Below, one piece after another: positions 13,553 through 22,300 of a stretch of DNA of 35,126 nt. A program made the translations under genes and the position numbers. The stretch is taken from IMG/VR virus record IMGVR_UViG_3300032285_003999, positions 1-35,126 of that record. The stretch is one strand, 5' to 3'. Source of the DNA: a virus. Below the pieces are notes generated by a model, which had not been told where the DNA came from, searched no databases, and worked only from the letters and a program-made list of their open reading frames with translations. Numbering within the stretch: the stretch's first letter is position 1; each line of letters begins with the position of its first letter.

Positions 13553-14731
13553 TTACCAAGTTGTTATTGCAGAGCGTTTCCAAACGTTGGTTGCCGTGCA
13601 TATGTAAATATAACTTGCATCAATTCTTATTTCTCCTGTTGTTCCTGTTGCAGTAGCACTTGCAGGGGCTGTGTTTAATGCCGAAAGATAAAATTGTGAC
13701 GCTCTTGCTGTTCCGTTTACATCAAGTTTGTAGCCTGAGTTTGTTACAGTTCCTACCAAAATATTTCCGCCATCCGTAACCGTAAGTGGTTGAGTGCTGT
13801 TATTATGATTAAAAAAAGCAAAAGCCCCACCATCTACATATAGCTGAAATGAGCGTGTAGCTAATGACCTATCTTCTATTCTTAAACCTCCACCAGTGCC
13901 TCCTACATAAATATTTCCTCCACTTACATGAAGCTTGTATGATGGTGTTGTCCCGATGCCAACACTACCGCTCGTAGTTGCAAAAGTAGCACCCAAACTA
14001 TTCGCAATTGTAGGTGCTGTTAGCGTTCCTGTTGCGGTCGGATTGCTAATAGGCAGATAAGTTGATGCAGCAGTAGAAGAACTTAAATACGTGCTATTAT
14101 CATAACTAATTGTAGTGCCACTCGCTTTTACAAAACCAGTACCGTTCAGCGTTGCTTGTTTAGCATCCAAAGCCGTTTGTGTAGCTGTGCTAATCGGTTT
14201 GGCTGCATCAGTTGTATTATCAACTGACCCTAATCCTACCATATTTTTTGTTATACCAGCTACCGTTCCTGTAAAAGTCGGGCTTGCAAGGTTAGCTTTC
14301 AAATCCAAAGATGTCTGTGTAGCTGTACTAATAGGCTTATTCGCATCACTCGTATTATCTACATTACCCAAACCTACCATTGATTTTGTTATACCGCTAA
14401 CAGTCCCTGTAAAAGTCGGGCTTGCAAGGTTAGCTTTTAAATTTAAAGCCGTTTGCGTGGCAGTCGAAATTGGCTTATTTGCATCACTCGTATTATCGAC
14501 ATTTCCCAAACCAACAGTATTTTTTGAAAACGACCCTGTTGAAATATCATACCTTGTATTAAGACCTATTAGCCGTAGGGTGTCGTTAATCATACCAAAA
14601 CCGTAGTTAGCCGAATTACCTTTGACTACATTTTTTCGTATGCTTGCCTCAGTTGTAGCCGTTATTGCAAAGTTCTGAGCCTGTGCTACCGCTCCGAGTA
14701 GCATCAGGAAAATTGTGAGTAGTTTTTTCAT
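13553..14731 (-). CDS. Tail fibre protein with signal peptide and 46-residue repeats
   Basis: A 392-residue fibre-type protein. Residues 74-192 hold two full and one degenerate copy of a 46-residue repeat starting GLGNVDNTSDANKPIS, a phage tail-fibre repeat. The C-terminal part has fibre-like repeats (GIGTTPSYKLHVSGGNIYVG, GYKLDVNGTARASQFYLS). It begins with a Sec-type signal peptide (MKKLLTIFLMLLGAVAQAQN), odd for a virion protein because those are assembled in the cytoplasm. The gene overlaps the upstream glycosidase-like gene by 4 bp. It could be a distal fibre, or a phage-encoded cell-surface protein built from fibre repeats. Confidence 0.8.
   Translation of the reverse strand: MKKLLTIFLMLLGAVAQAQNFAITATTEASIRKNVVKGNSANYGFGMINDTLRLIGLNTRYDISTGSFSKNTVGLGNVDNTSDANKPISTATQTALNLKANLASPTFTGTVSGITKSMVGLGNVDNTSDANKPISTATQTSLDLKANLASPTFTGTVAGITKNMVGLGSVDNTTDAAKPISTATQTALDAKQATLNGTGFVKASGTTISYDNSTYLSSSTAASTYLPISNPTATGTLTAPTIANSLGATFATTSGSVGIGTTPSYKLHVSGGNIYVGGTGGGLRIEDRSLATRSFQLYVDGGAFAFFNHNNSTQPLTVTDGGNILVGTVTNSGYKLDVNGTARASQFYLSALNTAPASATATGTTGEIRIDASYIYICTATNVWKRSAITTW
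14156..14512 (-). repeat. 138-bp tandem coding repeats in the fibre gene
   Basis: Units repeat every 138 bp (46 codons), starting at the G74, G120 and G166 codons. Segments such as AAAAGTCGGG recur exactly 138 bp apart (14273 and 14411). Recombination between units could change fibre length. Confidence 0.85.
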
Positions 14732-16992
14732 CCTATGTTTACTATTGTATCTGTATCTGTATATCTATTACAATTAAATTTTACCTGTCTAATAAAGTTT
14801 GATGTAATTATGTTAGGGTTAAACGTAAACGAACTTGGCGTTGAACCTACCTTTCGCTGAAATACAGTCGGACTATCTGCTTGCGGATTAATATCAAGAT
14901 TTTGCACCACGAACGAAATTTGATTTGTAGGTGTCAAATTAGTCATTTGAATAGTATAAGTTTGACCTAAAGGCAATAATACAATCGACGAAGTAACAAC
15001 TCCGCTATATTGTTTCAAAGGATGATTGTTTCTATATGGACTTTCCACATTTACAGTCTGATTATCAGTATAAAAACCTTGATTTTGTGTATTTTTCACA
15101 TAAACAACACCATCCGCACCAGTAACCGTATAACTCACCAATGTTAGTTGACCCGAAATATAAGATATTGAATGAGTAGGCAACCACAATTTGAAATGTG
15201 TGTTTTTCATCACATCTTGCAAGGCTGTGTCATTGTCATACGCATCGATTAAAATATTATTATTACTTAAACAATAAGTTTGAATAGGGTAAATCTGCAA
15301 AGCATAATTGCAGTCAACTGGTGGAGTAACATTAATGTCAGATATTTTTAAATCTATTCGTGTACTATTACCACCTTCTTGCTGCCATTTTCTAAGTAAA
15401 AAAGTAGAATCATTTAATTGCTGAGTTATTGAATAATTAACCGTTTTCGATGCAACAACTCTATATGGACTATTTTGAGCATAGTTTTTTAAAAACACAA
15501 AAGCATTATAAGTATCATCATAGGCTTGCTTGTTGTACGCTCCCGATGTCGAACTTGAAATAATCATGATATCAAGTGCTTTATTATCTATTGCAGCTAT
15601 ACCAGCGTTTTTTATGAAGTTAGAAATATTTCCCTCACCCGAATACTGATTAAAATCAGCAGTATTTAATTCTGTACCAATCTTTTTTGTATAATTTGCT
15701 CTAATTACATCGACACTTATTGCAGCATTTATATTGCTTAATACCGATATAAATTGTGCTTTGAGCATATCTGAATAATTGGGAAAATCAGCAACATTAA
15801 TACTTAGACGTCTGACAGATAAAGCATCCGAACAAGAACCAAATTCCAAAACATACTTACAAGCCGAACCAATGGCAGCTTTGCAACTTGTATGAAAAGC
15901 TTTCATTACCGAGTAATTAAAATACCACCAATCGTTGCCTTTAATATTTGAATAAACTAAACTAATACCCTCATCCGTGTTTTCAGTTGGTGGCAAAGGT
16001 GGCGTAATTGATGTTGAAGATGGAAATCCCCAAGCTGTATTGACTGCCGACAAACTGCCATATTTTGCCAAACAAAAAGCTGTAAATGCTGTTTTGCTTG
16101 CATCCGAATAATCATAAACTCTTTTTTGTGGATTGGAATAATAATTTGAACCGTCCCATTGATTTTCGTAATCATATCCAGCTTCTTCTTGCGTAGTTGT
16201 AGCTACCGAAATCCAATGAAGCCTTGACCCCAAAGAAGCAGAATACCTATTTTTCACTTTTGTTACAAAATCAATAGCTTGCGAAGTTGCAGAACTATCA
16301 GAATAAGAAAATGTTCCTCTATCATAAATATTTCGCATTACATTCCCTCTATTGTCTTTTTGAGTCTTGCTTAAAGGCCACAAGTTCCCAGTAGGATTAT
16401 ATGAGCCTTGCATATCATTATGTGTTCTTCCAGCCTTATAAACTGAAATCCTAATTGCAACCTTTGTTGTGCTATTTAAATTTTTTACAAAGTTTATTAA
16501 AGCATCATATCTTGCCCAAGATGAATCCGCATTGGTATTTTGTTCTGATAAAGTCAAAAATACATCATCCCAATTTAGCGTTAATGCCACATAAGTTGCA
16601 CCTGCATTTACAAATTGAGTAATGTCTGCAAAAGCATTATTTAAACTTACATTAGTACCACCTGCAACAAAACCCGAATCAAAAGGAAAATCAGGTTTAT
16701 AACCCCATTCACGTTTATTTTGAAATTCATCAATCGCAGATACTGAACCATACCCCGAAGGAGTATTTGCCAATGCAGTAGATTTTTCACTCCACCACGA
16801 AGCACCATTTACAGGTATTTTATTGTCTCGCTCGTCTAATTTTACGCCCGATGCGTTGCTCCTCAACCAAAACCATTTATCAACAGCCACACTTGCGGCA
16901 TCTACTTTTTCACTCAAATAATAGAGTGCAACATACAATCCGCCCGAATTAGTGCGAACCTCATCCATGTATTTTGGCTGTCTTGCTGGCAT
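14728..16992 (-). CDS. Tail-associated glycoside hydrolase-like protein (GH42-type barrel)
   Basis: A 754-residue protein. Residues about 90-480 look like a TIM-barrel glycosidase: ADITQFVNAGATYVALTLNW near the start, and CLAKYGSLSAVNTAWGFPS at about 305-325, which closely follows the signature stretch of GH42-type beta-galactosidases. Acidic residues for catalysis are available near about 265-275 (TQEEAGYDYENQ) and 382 (VLEFGS). The rest is beta-rich. There is no signal peptide. It lies between the tail tip and fibre genes, so it probably sits on the virion and trims host surface glycans. The enzymatic role is inferred from the barrel motif. Confidence 0.65.
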   Translation of the reverse strand: MPARQPKYMDEVRTNSGGLYVALYYLSEKVDAASVAVDKWFWLRSNASGVKLDERDNKIPVNGASWWSEKSTALANTPSGYGSVSAIDEFQNKREWGYKPDFPFDSGFVAGGTNVSLNNAFADITQFVNAGATYVALTLNWDDVFLTLSEQNTNADSSWARYDALINFVKNLNSTTKVAIRISVYKAGRTHNDMQGSYNPTGNLWPLSKTQKDNRGNVMRNIYDRGTFSYSDSSATSQAIDFVTKVKNRYSASLGSRLHWISVATTTQEEAGYDYENQWDGSNYYSNPQKRVYDYSDASKTAFTAFCLAKYGSLSAVNTAWGFPSSTSITPPLPPTENTDEGISLVYSNIKGNDWWYFNYSVMKAFHTSCKAAIGSACKYVLEFGSCSDALSVRRLSINVADFPNYSDMLKAQFISVLSNINAAISVDVIRANYTKKIGTELNTADFNQYSGEGNISNFIKNAGIAAIDNKALDIMIISSSTSGAYNKQAYDDTYNAFVFLKNYAQNSPYRVVASKTVNYSITQQLNDSTFLLRKWQQEGGNSTRIDLKISDINVTPPVDCNYALQIYPIQTYCLSNNNILIDAYDNDTALQDVMKNTHFKLWLPTHSISYISGQLTLVSYTVTGADGVVYVKNTQNQGFYTDNQTVNVESPYRNNHPLKQYSGVVTSSIVLLPLGQTYTIQMTNLTPTNQISFVVQNLDINPQADSPTVFQRKVGSTPSSFTFNPNIITSNFIRQVKFNCNRYTDTDTIVNIG

Positions 16993-16993
16993 A

Positions 16994-17266
16994 TTATTGT
17001 GCGTTTTTAAATACTAATAATAACTGTGCTTTTCCTGCATTTGAAAGGTTTTGACTTGCCTTTATCACTCCCTCAAGCATTTCTTTGTCGGTTGTGTCAA
17101 TGTCCAATTCTTCGCCTTTAAATAACTTCAAAGACATTTCCCAACATTTTACAGGCTCACCTGTATTCGCCTGGCTCAATACATTTGCCAATAATTTTCC
17201 CATGTTCGATTGTTCAACTTCCGAACCATCCAAATTTTGTAACGACTTGTTAAAATTTAATTTCAT
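16994..17266 (-). CDS. Small conserved phage protein in the tail module
   Basis: A 90-residue protein (MKLNFNKSLQNLDGSEVEQS...) with a strand at the N-terminus and helices after it. It resembles small proteins found beside tail genes in Bacteroidota phages, function unknown. It lies in the 3-base-spaced tail operon between the tip protein and the glycosidase-like gene, so an assembly or accessory structural role is likely. Confidence 0.65.
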   Translation of the reverse strand: MKLNFNKSLQNLDGSEVEQSNMGKLLANVLSQANTGEPVKCWEMSLKLFKGEELDIDTTDKEMLEGVIKASQNLSNAGKAQLLLVFKNAQ

Positions 17267-17278
17267 ATTTTTTATTTT

Positions 17279-20200
17279 TTATGCTGGTACGAAAAAGAAT
17301 GTACTTTTAGATGAATCGAATTGTAATAAAAATTTTTGTCCGTTAGTTGGCGTTGTAGTTGTTTGAAAATTAAAATTTGTTCCGTTAAATTTTAAAATAG
17401 AATTACCATAATTTCCACCAAAATCAATTTCAATACCCTGTAATCCTTGATTATTAGTTATGTTAGTTGACCTTGCATAAATAGTACCTGTTGACCTAAA
17501 AAACATATTAGCCAAAATAGATTCTATAAGAAAAGATTTATTATAGGGGCCTACAAAATTTGCAGTCCTTATTACACCAGTTGATGTATATTCATCTATT
17601 CGCTCAAAGTTGAGTTCTTTTGAAGGGGCAAAATTTAAATAAGTATTAACTGTACTACCTTCGCCAAACTTAGCATTAAATTCACTAAATTTTGTTGAAC
17701 TCAAAACACCTGTTTGCGTAGCCGAGGCAGTATAAATATTTACCACATTTCCACTTAAATACAAAGGGTTAGCAAATGAGTAAGTTGTTCCTCCGCCACC
17801 ACTATTTGCTAAAAATGCAGAAAAATCCTCCTTACTCAAATATCCATCCTGCGTTGCAGAAGCCTTCAAGAGTGTATTTTGTTTGCCATTAAATATATTC
17901 CAATCCTCCTTTGTCAAGACACCATTTTGTGTTGCTGATACCACTCGAACTTTTACAGCCGAGCCATCTAAATAGATAGGGTCGGTATAAGAATAAGTTG
18001 TTCCTCCACTACCAGTACCTGCATTAAATCTAATCCAATCCTCCTTGGTTAAAATACCAAAACTTGTAGCTGAAGCCACGCGAACATTGACTTGTGTACC
18101 GTTTAAATATAAAGGTTCGGCAAAAGAATAAGTTATTCCTCCACCGCTCAAACTGTCGTCAGTTGTCAGAAACCTTGCTCGTGAGCCGTTTAGTTTTTTG
18201 TGATATACAAATCCATCTCCATCAATATGCACACCGTGCTGAGTAACGTTATTGCTATTATCTAACCCAAAATAGTGTATGCCTACAATACCTGTGTCTT
18301 GGTTTGCAAAAAACAAAGCAGCCGTATCTAATTTTGCAACATCGTGATACAATTTAAAACCTCGCTCACCCTCAAATGTGCCGTATAATACCGCATCTTG
18401 TTTTGTCGTATAGTAAGTTGAAATATCCGCAATTTCACCAACTGTCATTGGTGCAAACTCCTGTGTAGTGCCGTTTGATTTTAGAAATGTATGGTCCGCC
18501 CCAAATGAACCGTTTATTCTATACATACCACTTACGTTTACGTCTCCGTTTACGTCAATACGGTATGCAGCAGCGTTCTTGCCAAATGCCCAATTACCTA
18601 AGCTATCAACAGTTGCTGTTTTTGCAGCATCAAGCGAAGTATTCGCCCCATTCATAGATGTTGAGGAATACCGCCCGATTGATAACTTATCAGCAGTTGA
18701 GTATTCAATTCCATAATAAAATTGATTAACCTCTCCAGCTGCATTATAAACGCCAAATCGCACTCCCGAACGATATCCACTTGTGCCACCTCTTATAAGG
18801 TCGAGTGAATATAAAGCCTTTGATAAGCCTGTTAATGCACCAATATGTACGTTGTCTTTTATAGAAGCACCGTAGTAATCAGGTAAACCTGTTAGAAAAG
18901 GAGGATTATAATCACCATCATTTATATGAATACCTTTTAAGCCTGTCAGCCTTCCATTTGTCAATAACTCTGCTCTTTTTATATTATTACTATAAAATTG
19001 CAAGCTGTTATTTGTAATAGTACCTATACCGTAAGTAGATATTTTTTTCCAATAATTGTTATTAATATTTGTTGAAAGGTCTGTAATGTTTGTAGTAACT
19101 CCACTTATTCTATAATCAAGATAAAAAAGATTTATAGCTTCCGTAGATGATTCTGGGTTTCTAACTTCAAGTTTGTTTGTAAATTTATTTGTGCCACTAA
19201 AAATCTGATTATTTGCAAGTAAAGAAGCAAAATTTAAACTCGTTACATTTTGAAAAGATTGCCTAAAAGTTACGGCAGTTGTACCAATAGTTATTGCAGT
19301 AGTGTTTGTGTTTACAAATATTCCGCCTTTATTTACTAAACCTCCATCAATTACCTGCACCTGCACGCCTTTGATAGTATTATTTGGCAAATCCGTAACC
19401 CTTTCCCAACTGCCTGTTCGAACAATATAAATATAATTTTCAACAGCGTTAGTTTGGTCTTTTACTAATATCTTAGTGCCATCGGTCAAACTTACACCAT
19501 CAATAGTTTGTAATCCAGTTAGATTGATATTTGCACCAATACTTGCAGCACTAACCGCCCCATAAATCCGAATATTGCCAAAGTCATAACTTAACAAAGC
19601 AACGTCAAACTGAGCATTTGTAATTGGGCTATTCGGGTTATTAGAAGGCAAAACATAAATAGGCTGATTAAAAGTAAATGGTGCATTTACGTTTACACCC
19701 AAACCATTTATGCCCGAAATTTGATTTACACCCAATACATTTGTAACATTCACAACTGGCGATACAAACCTCAATTCATTTTGTGCATCCACTTGTCCGA
19801 ACGGCTTACCGCCTGTTCCTAACTCTTTAGTAATCAAAAGCCCATCTTGCCCGACAGATATACCACTAACCGCTTCAATTCGTCCATCGACTTGAAAGTC
19901 AGAATCAACTCCAAGCTGCTTAACTATATCGCCATCGCCATCGGTAATAGATTTGTCGTAGAGTAGATTGTAGCCAACTTTTATTTTACCGCCTAAAACA
20001 TCGACAAGCGTTTGATTTTCTTTGTTTCCAAGTTCTATATTTGTATCAATACTACCGATCGCTACTTTGTCGCCTCTACGTACAATAGTCCCAAAATCAA
20101 AAGCATCGCCAGAAATAATATCGCCCCAAAATACATTTATACCCTTATTGTCGTTTGTTTTATCCGATATCCCTCCAAGCAATTGTTTTATCCAAGAGCT

Positions 20201-22300
20201 AATACTCAAAGGAGTATTATTTGTATTTCCTCCACCAACACCATTACCCATAATGGCCGAAGGTGGCGAATCATCAACCATTGTTATCTCGGTGCCATCG
20301 CTCAAAATGCCCGTTTTCTTTATTGTCGGCACAATCCCAATAGCGTGTTCAACTATCCTTACATCTGCCTCTGTGCTTCCATAATTAAACGTAAACGAAG
20401 TAATATAGCCTCGGTTAGTAATACCTGACATAGCCACACTATGCCGGTACTTTATCAAACCACGGATTGAACCATCATAAACCTTTGGCGTTGCTCCCAA
20501 ATTTCGGAGAATATTCATCGCTCCGTGTTTATGAAAATTCATTAAAGAATTACTATTTTCAGAAGTCCACAACGAAGTTAAATTACCGTTTGCATCTTTT
20601 ATGGCAGATAAATTTGAGCCATCCACATAATCACCATAAATAACCGAAATAGTCTCGTCGTTTGGTGCATAATCTGGCTGAGTAGCCTTATAATGTATTT
20701 CTTTTAGGTTTAGGTTTGTATCAGCATTTACCCACGACAAGCTAATGTTTTTATATATCACACTACTGGCTTTAGTTTCACCAGGGTACGGCTCCAACTC
20801 TCCAACACCTTTCTTTAGTTTTATTTTAATAAAAATACCTGTTACAGCTTCTTGCCAACCAGTTTTTAATAATTGCCTATTACCAGTTGGAGAGCCAAGA
20901 GTAAAAGTAATACCACCAATTCTTTTACTCGTAATATCCCAATTTTTTACAGTTTTTTTTGAAAAACCATTAATATCTTTATTTTCAAGAATTAAATTTT
21001 CACTGCCACCAGTCCAAGGTTCACCAGGCGTTCCACTACTTTTAGACAATATCCAATCTCCAGAATCAGATAATCCAAAAATATTTTCTCTACGACCTAA
21101 TCCATCACCTTCAATTTGAATTGTAAGTTCACATTCAATTAAAGCGTGATCCAAATCTTTAATAAAAGCCTGACCTTTAAAAATAATATTAAAATTGATT
21201 GCATCATTTAAACTCTGAAATGCAATCGTTTGATAAACATATTGATTATCAGAAGCTTCGTTATCTACTCCAAAACCATTTATTTTTATACCATATGCAT
21301 TGCTTGTCGTACCATCGCCAAGCCTTTCGGGCGTTACATTGTTATTAGTCCAATTGCCAAAAGTGGCATTAGCAAAGGTTAATAAATCTTTGTTTTGTAA
21401 ACGGTTTTTAAACTTTGCAAGTTTATGTTCAATTTTTGCCCATTTTATAGGCATAATATTGGATATACCTCCACCAAACGGCTGATAATTTGAATTATGT
21501 ACCGCCGATATTCCTAAGTTCAGCGTTCCGCCACTGATGTACGTTCCATCGGCCAGATATTTTCGAGCAGCTACATAGCCAGTCTTTTTTTCACTTAAAT
21601 TCTCAATCCACCATTCGCCTTCTTCCTGATATAATCTACAACTTTCTGTATTTAGTATGTCCTGAAGAACATTGAAAGTATTCTGCGGTTCGTTTTCCCC
21701 TCGGAACAAATCCATGTCCAAATACCGCTGTTTCATTGCTTCGGCCGTTGCTGAAGCATCATTACCGTTTGCAAAAGTATTATTGATTGTGTTTATTTTC
21801 AGCCCAAGATCGGTTTTGGCTAAACATAATCTGATAATCTCAAATACAGACTTGGTACCATCATAATAAAACGCTGCATTATCAACGAAAGGGTCGTTTT
21901 TGAGGTTACTCAAACTATCGCTTGCTTCTAATCTTACGTTTTTTAATCCATCTTCATAATCAGTCTGTGAATTAGTCGGCATCAGCCAACCCACAAACTC
22001 CGAGGTTGTTGTAGTACCAACGGTTTTAAAAAACTCAACTTTCCATTGTTTTGGGTTTGCTTTTTGTAATTCGCTGAGGTCAATATCATCTAATATTTCA
22101 ATATCAAGTTTTTTAGATGAAATACCCAAAAGCGAATCATTCGATATTTTTGCAACAACAGCATTTGACCCAAAAACTTTTAATGTGATTGGGCTACCTG
22201 TATAGCCTTCTTTGCTAAACGTAAGTAAATAGGTAGCAGCTACCATTTGCGGTCTTTCAACTACATCAAACGAAGAAGTATATTTTATTGCAAATGCCAT
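17279..22300 (-). CDS. Large tail tip / fibre protein
   Basis: A 1673-residue protein, the largest in the genome, directly after the tape measure (TAATG overlap), the usual place for distal-tail and tip proteins. Residues about 1-600 appear to be the tail-tip part. The region around 1000-1100 contains a common fibre module (LTGLQTIDGVSLTDGTKILV). The C-terminal part has three related units of about 45-55 residues (TYSFAEPLYL, TYSYTDPIYL, TYSFANPLYL, each followed by SAT.GVL.KEDW). It probably combines baseplate attachment with receptor binding in one chain. No protease or lytic domain was seen. Confidence 0.8.
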   Translation of the reverse strand: MAFAIKYTSSFDVVERPQMVAATYLLTFSKEGYTGSPITLKVFGSNAVVAKISNDSLLGISSKKLDIEILDDIDLSELQKANPKQWKVEFFKTVGTTTTSEFVGWLMPTNSQTDYEDGLKNVRLEASDSLSNLKNDPFVDNAAFYYDGTKSVFEIIRLCLAKTDLGLKINTINNTFANGNDASATAEAMKQRYLDMDLFRGENEPQNTFNVLQDILNTESCRLYQEEGEWWIENLSEKKTGYVAARKYLADGTYISGGTLNLGISAVHNSNYQPFGGGISNIMPIKWAKIEHKLAKFKNRLQNKDLLTFANATFGNWTNNNVTPERLGDGTTSNAYGIKINGFGVDNEASDNQYVYQTIAFQSLNDAINFNIIFKGQAFIKDLDHALIECELTIQIEGDGLGRRENIFGLSDSGDWILSKSSGTPGEPWTGGSENLILENKDINGFSKKTVKNWDITSKRIGGITFTLGSPTGNRQLLKTGWQEAVTGIFIKIKLKKGVGELEPYPGETKASSVIYKNISLSWVNADTNLNLKEIHYKATQPDYAPNDETISVIYGDYVDGSNLSAIKDANGNLTSLWTSENSNSLMNFHKHGAMNILRNLGATPKVYDGSIRGLIKYRHSVAMSGITNRGYITSFTFNYGSTEADVRIVEHAIGIVPTIKKTGILSDGTEITMVDDSPPSAIMGNGVGGGNTNNTPLSISSWIKQLLGGISDKTNDNKGINVFWGDIISGDAFDFGTIVRRGDKVAIGSIDTNIELGNKENQTLVDVLGGKIKVGYNLLYDKSITDGDGDIVKQLGVDSDFQVDGRIEAVSGISVGQDGLLITKELGTGGKPFGQVDAQNELRFVSPVVNVTNVLGVNQISGINGLGVNVNAPFTFNQPIYVLPSNNPNSPITNAQFDVALLSYDFGNIRIYGAVSAASIGANINLTGLQTIDGVSLTDGTKILVKDQTNAVENYIYIVRTGSWERVTDLPNNTIKGVQVQVIDGGLVNKGGIFVNTNTTAITIGTTAVTFRQSFQNVTSLNFASLLANNQIFSGTNKFTNKLEVRNPESSTEAINLFYLDYRISGVTTNITDLSTNINNNYWKKISTYGIGTITNNSLQFYSNNIKRAELLTNGRLTGLKGIHINDGDYNPPFLTGLPDYYGASIKDNVHIGALTGLSKALYSLDLIRGGTSGYRSGVRFGVYNAAGEVNQFYYGIEYSTADKLSIGRYSSTSMNGANTSLDAAKTATVDSLGNWAFGKNAAAYRIDVNGDVNVSGMYRINGSFGADHTFLKSNGTTQEFAPMTVGEIADISTYYTTKQDAVLYGTFEGERGFKLYHDVAKLDTAALFFANQDTGIVGIHYFGLDNSNNVTQHGVHIDGDGFVYHKKLNGSRARFLTTDDSLSGGGITYSFAEPLYLNGTQVNVRVASATSFGILTKEDWIRFNAGTGSGGTTYSYTDPIYLDGSAVKVRVVSATQNGVLTKEDWNIFNGKQNTLLKASATQDGYLSKEDFSAFLANSGGGGTTYSFANPLYLSGNVVNIYTASATQTGVLSSTKFSEFNAKFGEGSTVNTYLNFAPSKELNFERIDEYTSTGVIRTANFVGPYNKSFLIESILANMFFRSTGTIYARSTNITNNQGLQGIEIDFGGNYGNSILKFNGTNFNFQTTTTPTNGQKFLLQFDSSKSTFFFVPA
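17700..18150 (-). repeat. Tandem coding repeats in the tail tip protein
   Basis: Three related units encode TYS(F/Y)xxPxYLxGxxVxVxxxSAT.GxL(T/S)KEDW. The bases AATAAGTT(G/A)TTCCTCC recur at about 17775, 17985 and 18130 on the plus strand. They are probably trimeric fibre stalk repeats near the receptor-binding tip. Confidence 0.75.

Noticed and set aside
13620-14280. Further GTTCCTGT matches inside the fibre gene
   Set aside because: Coding sequence with only 8-9 matching bases, not arranged as pairs. Treated as chance matches to the attP repeat.
14115-14606. 163-codon plus-strand frame opposite the fibre gene
   Set aside because: Repetitive shadow of the 138-bp repeats on the minus strand. 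No promoter and a well-supported gene on the other strand.
20012-20428. Plus-strand frames opposite the large tail protein
   Set aside because: Shadow frames with low-complexity composition and no leader, opposite a continuous 1673-codon gene.
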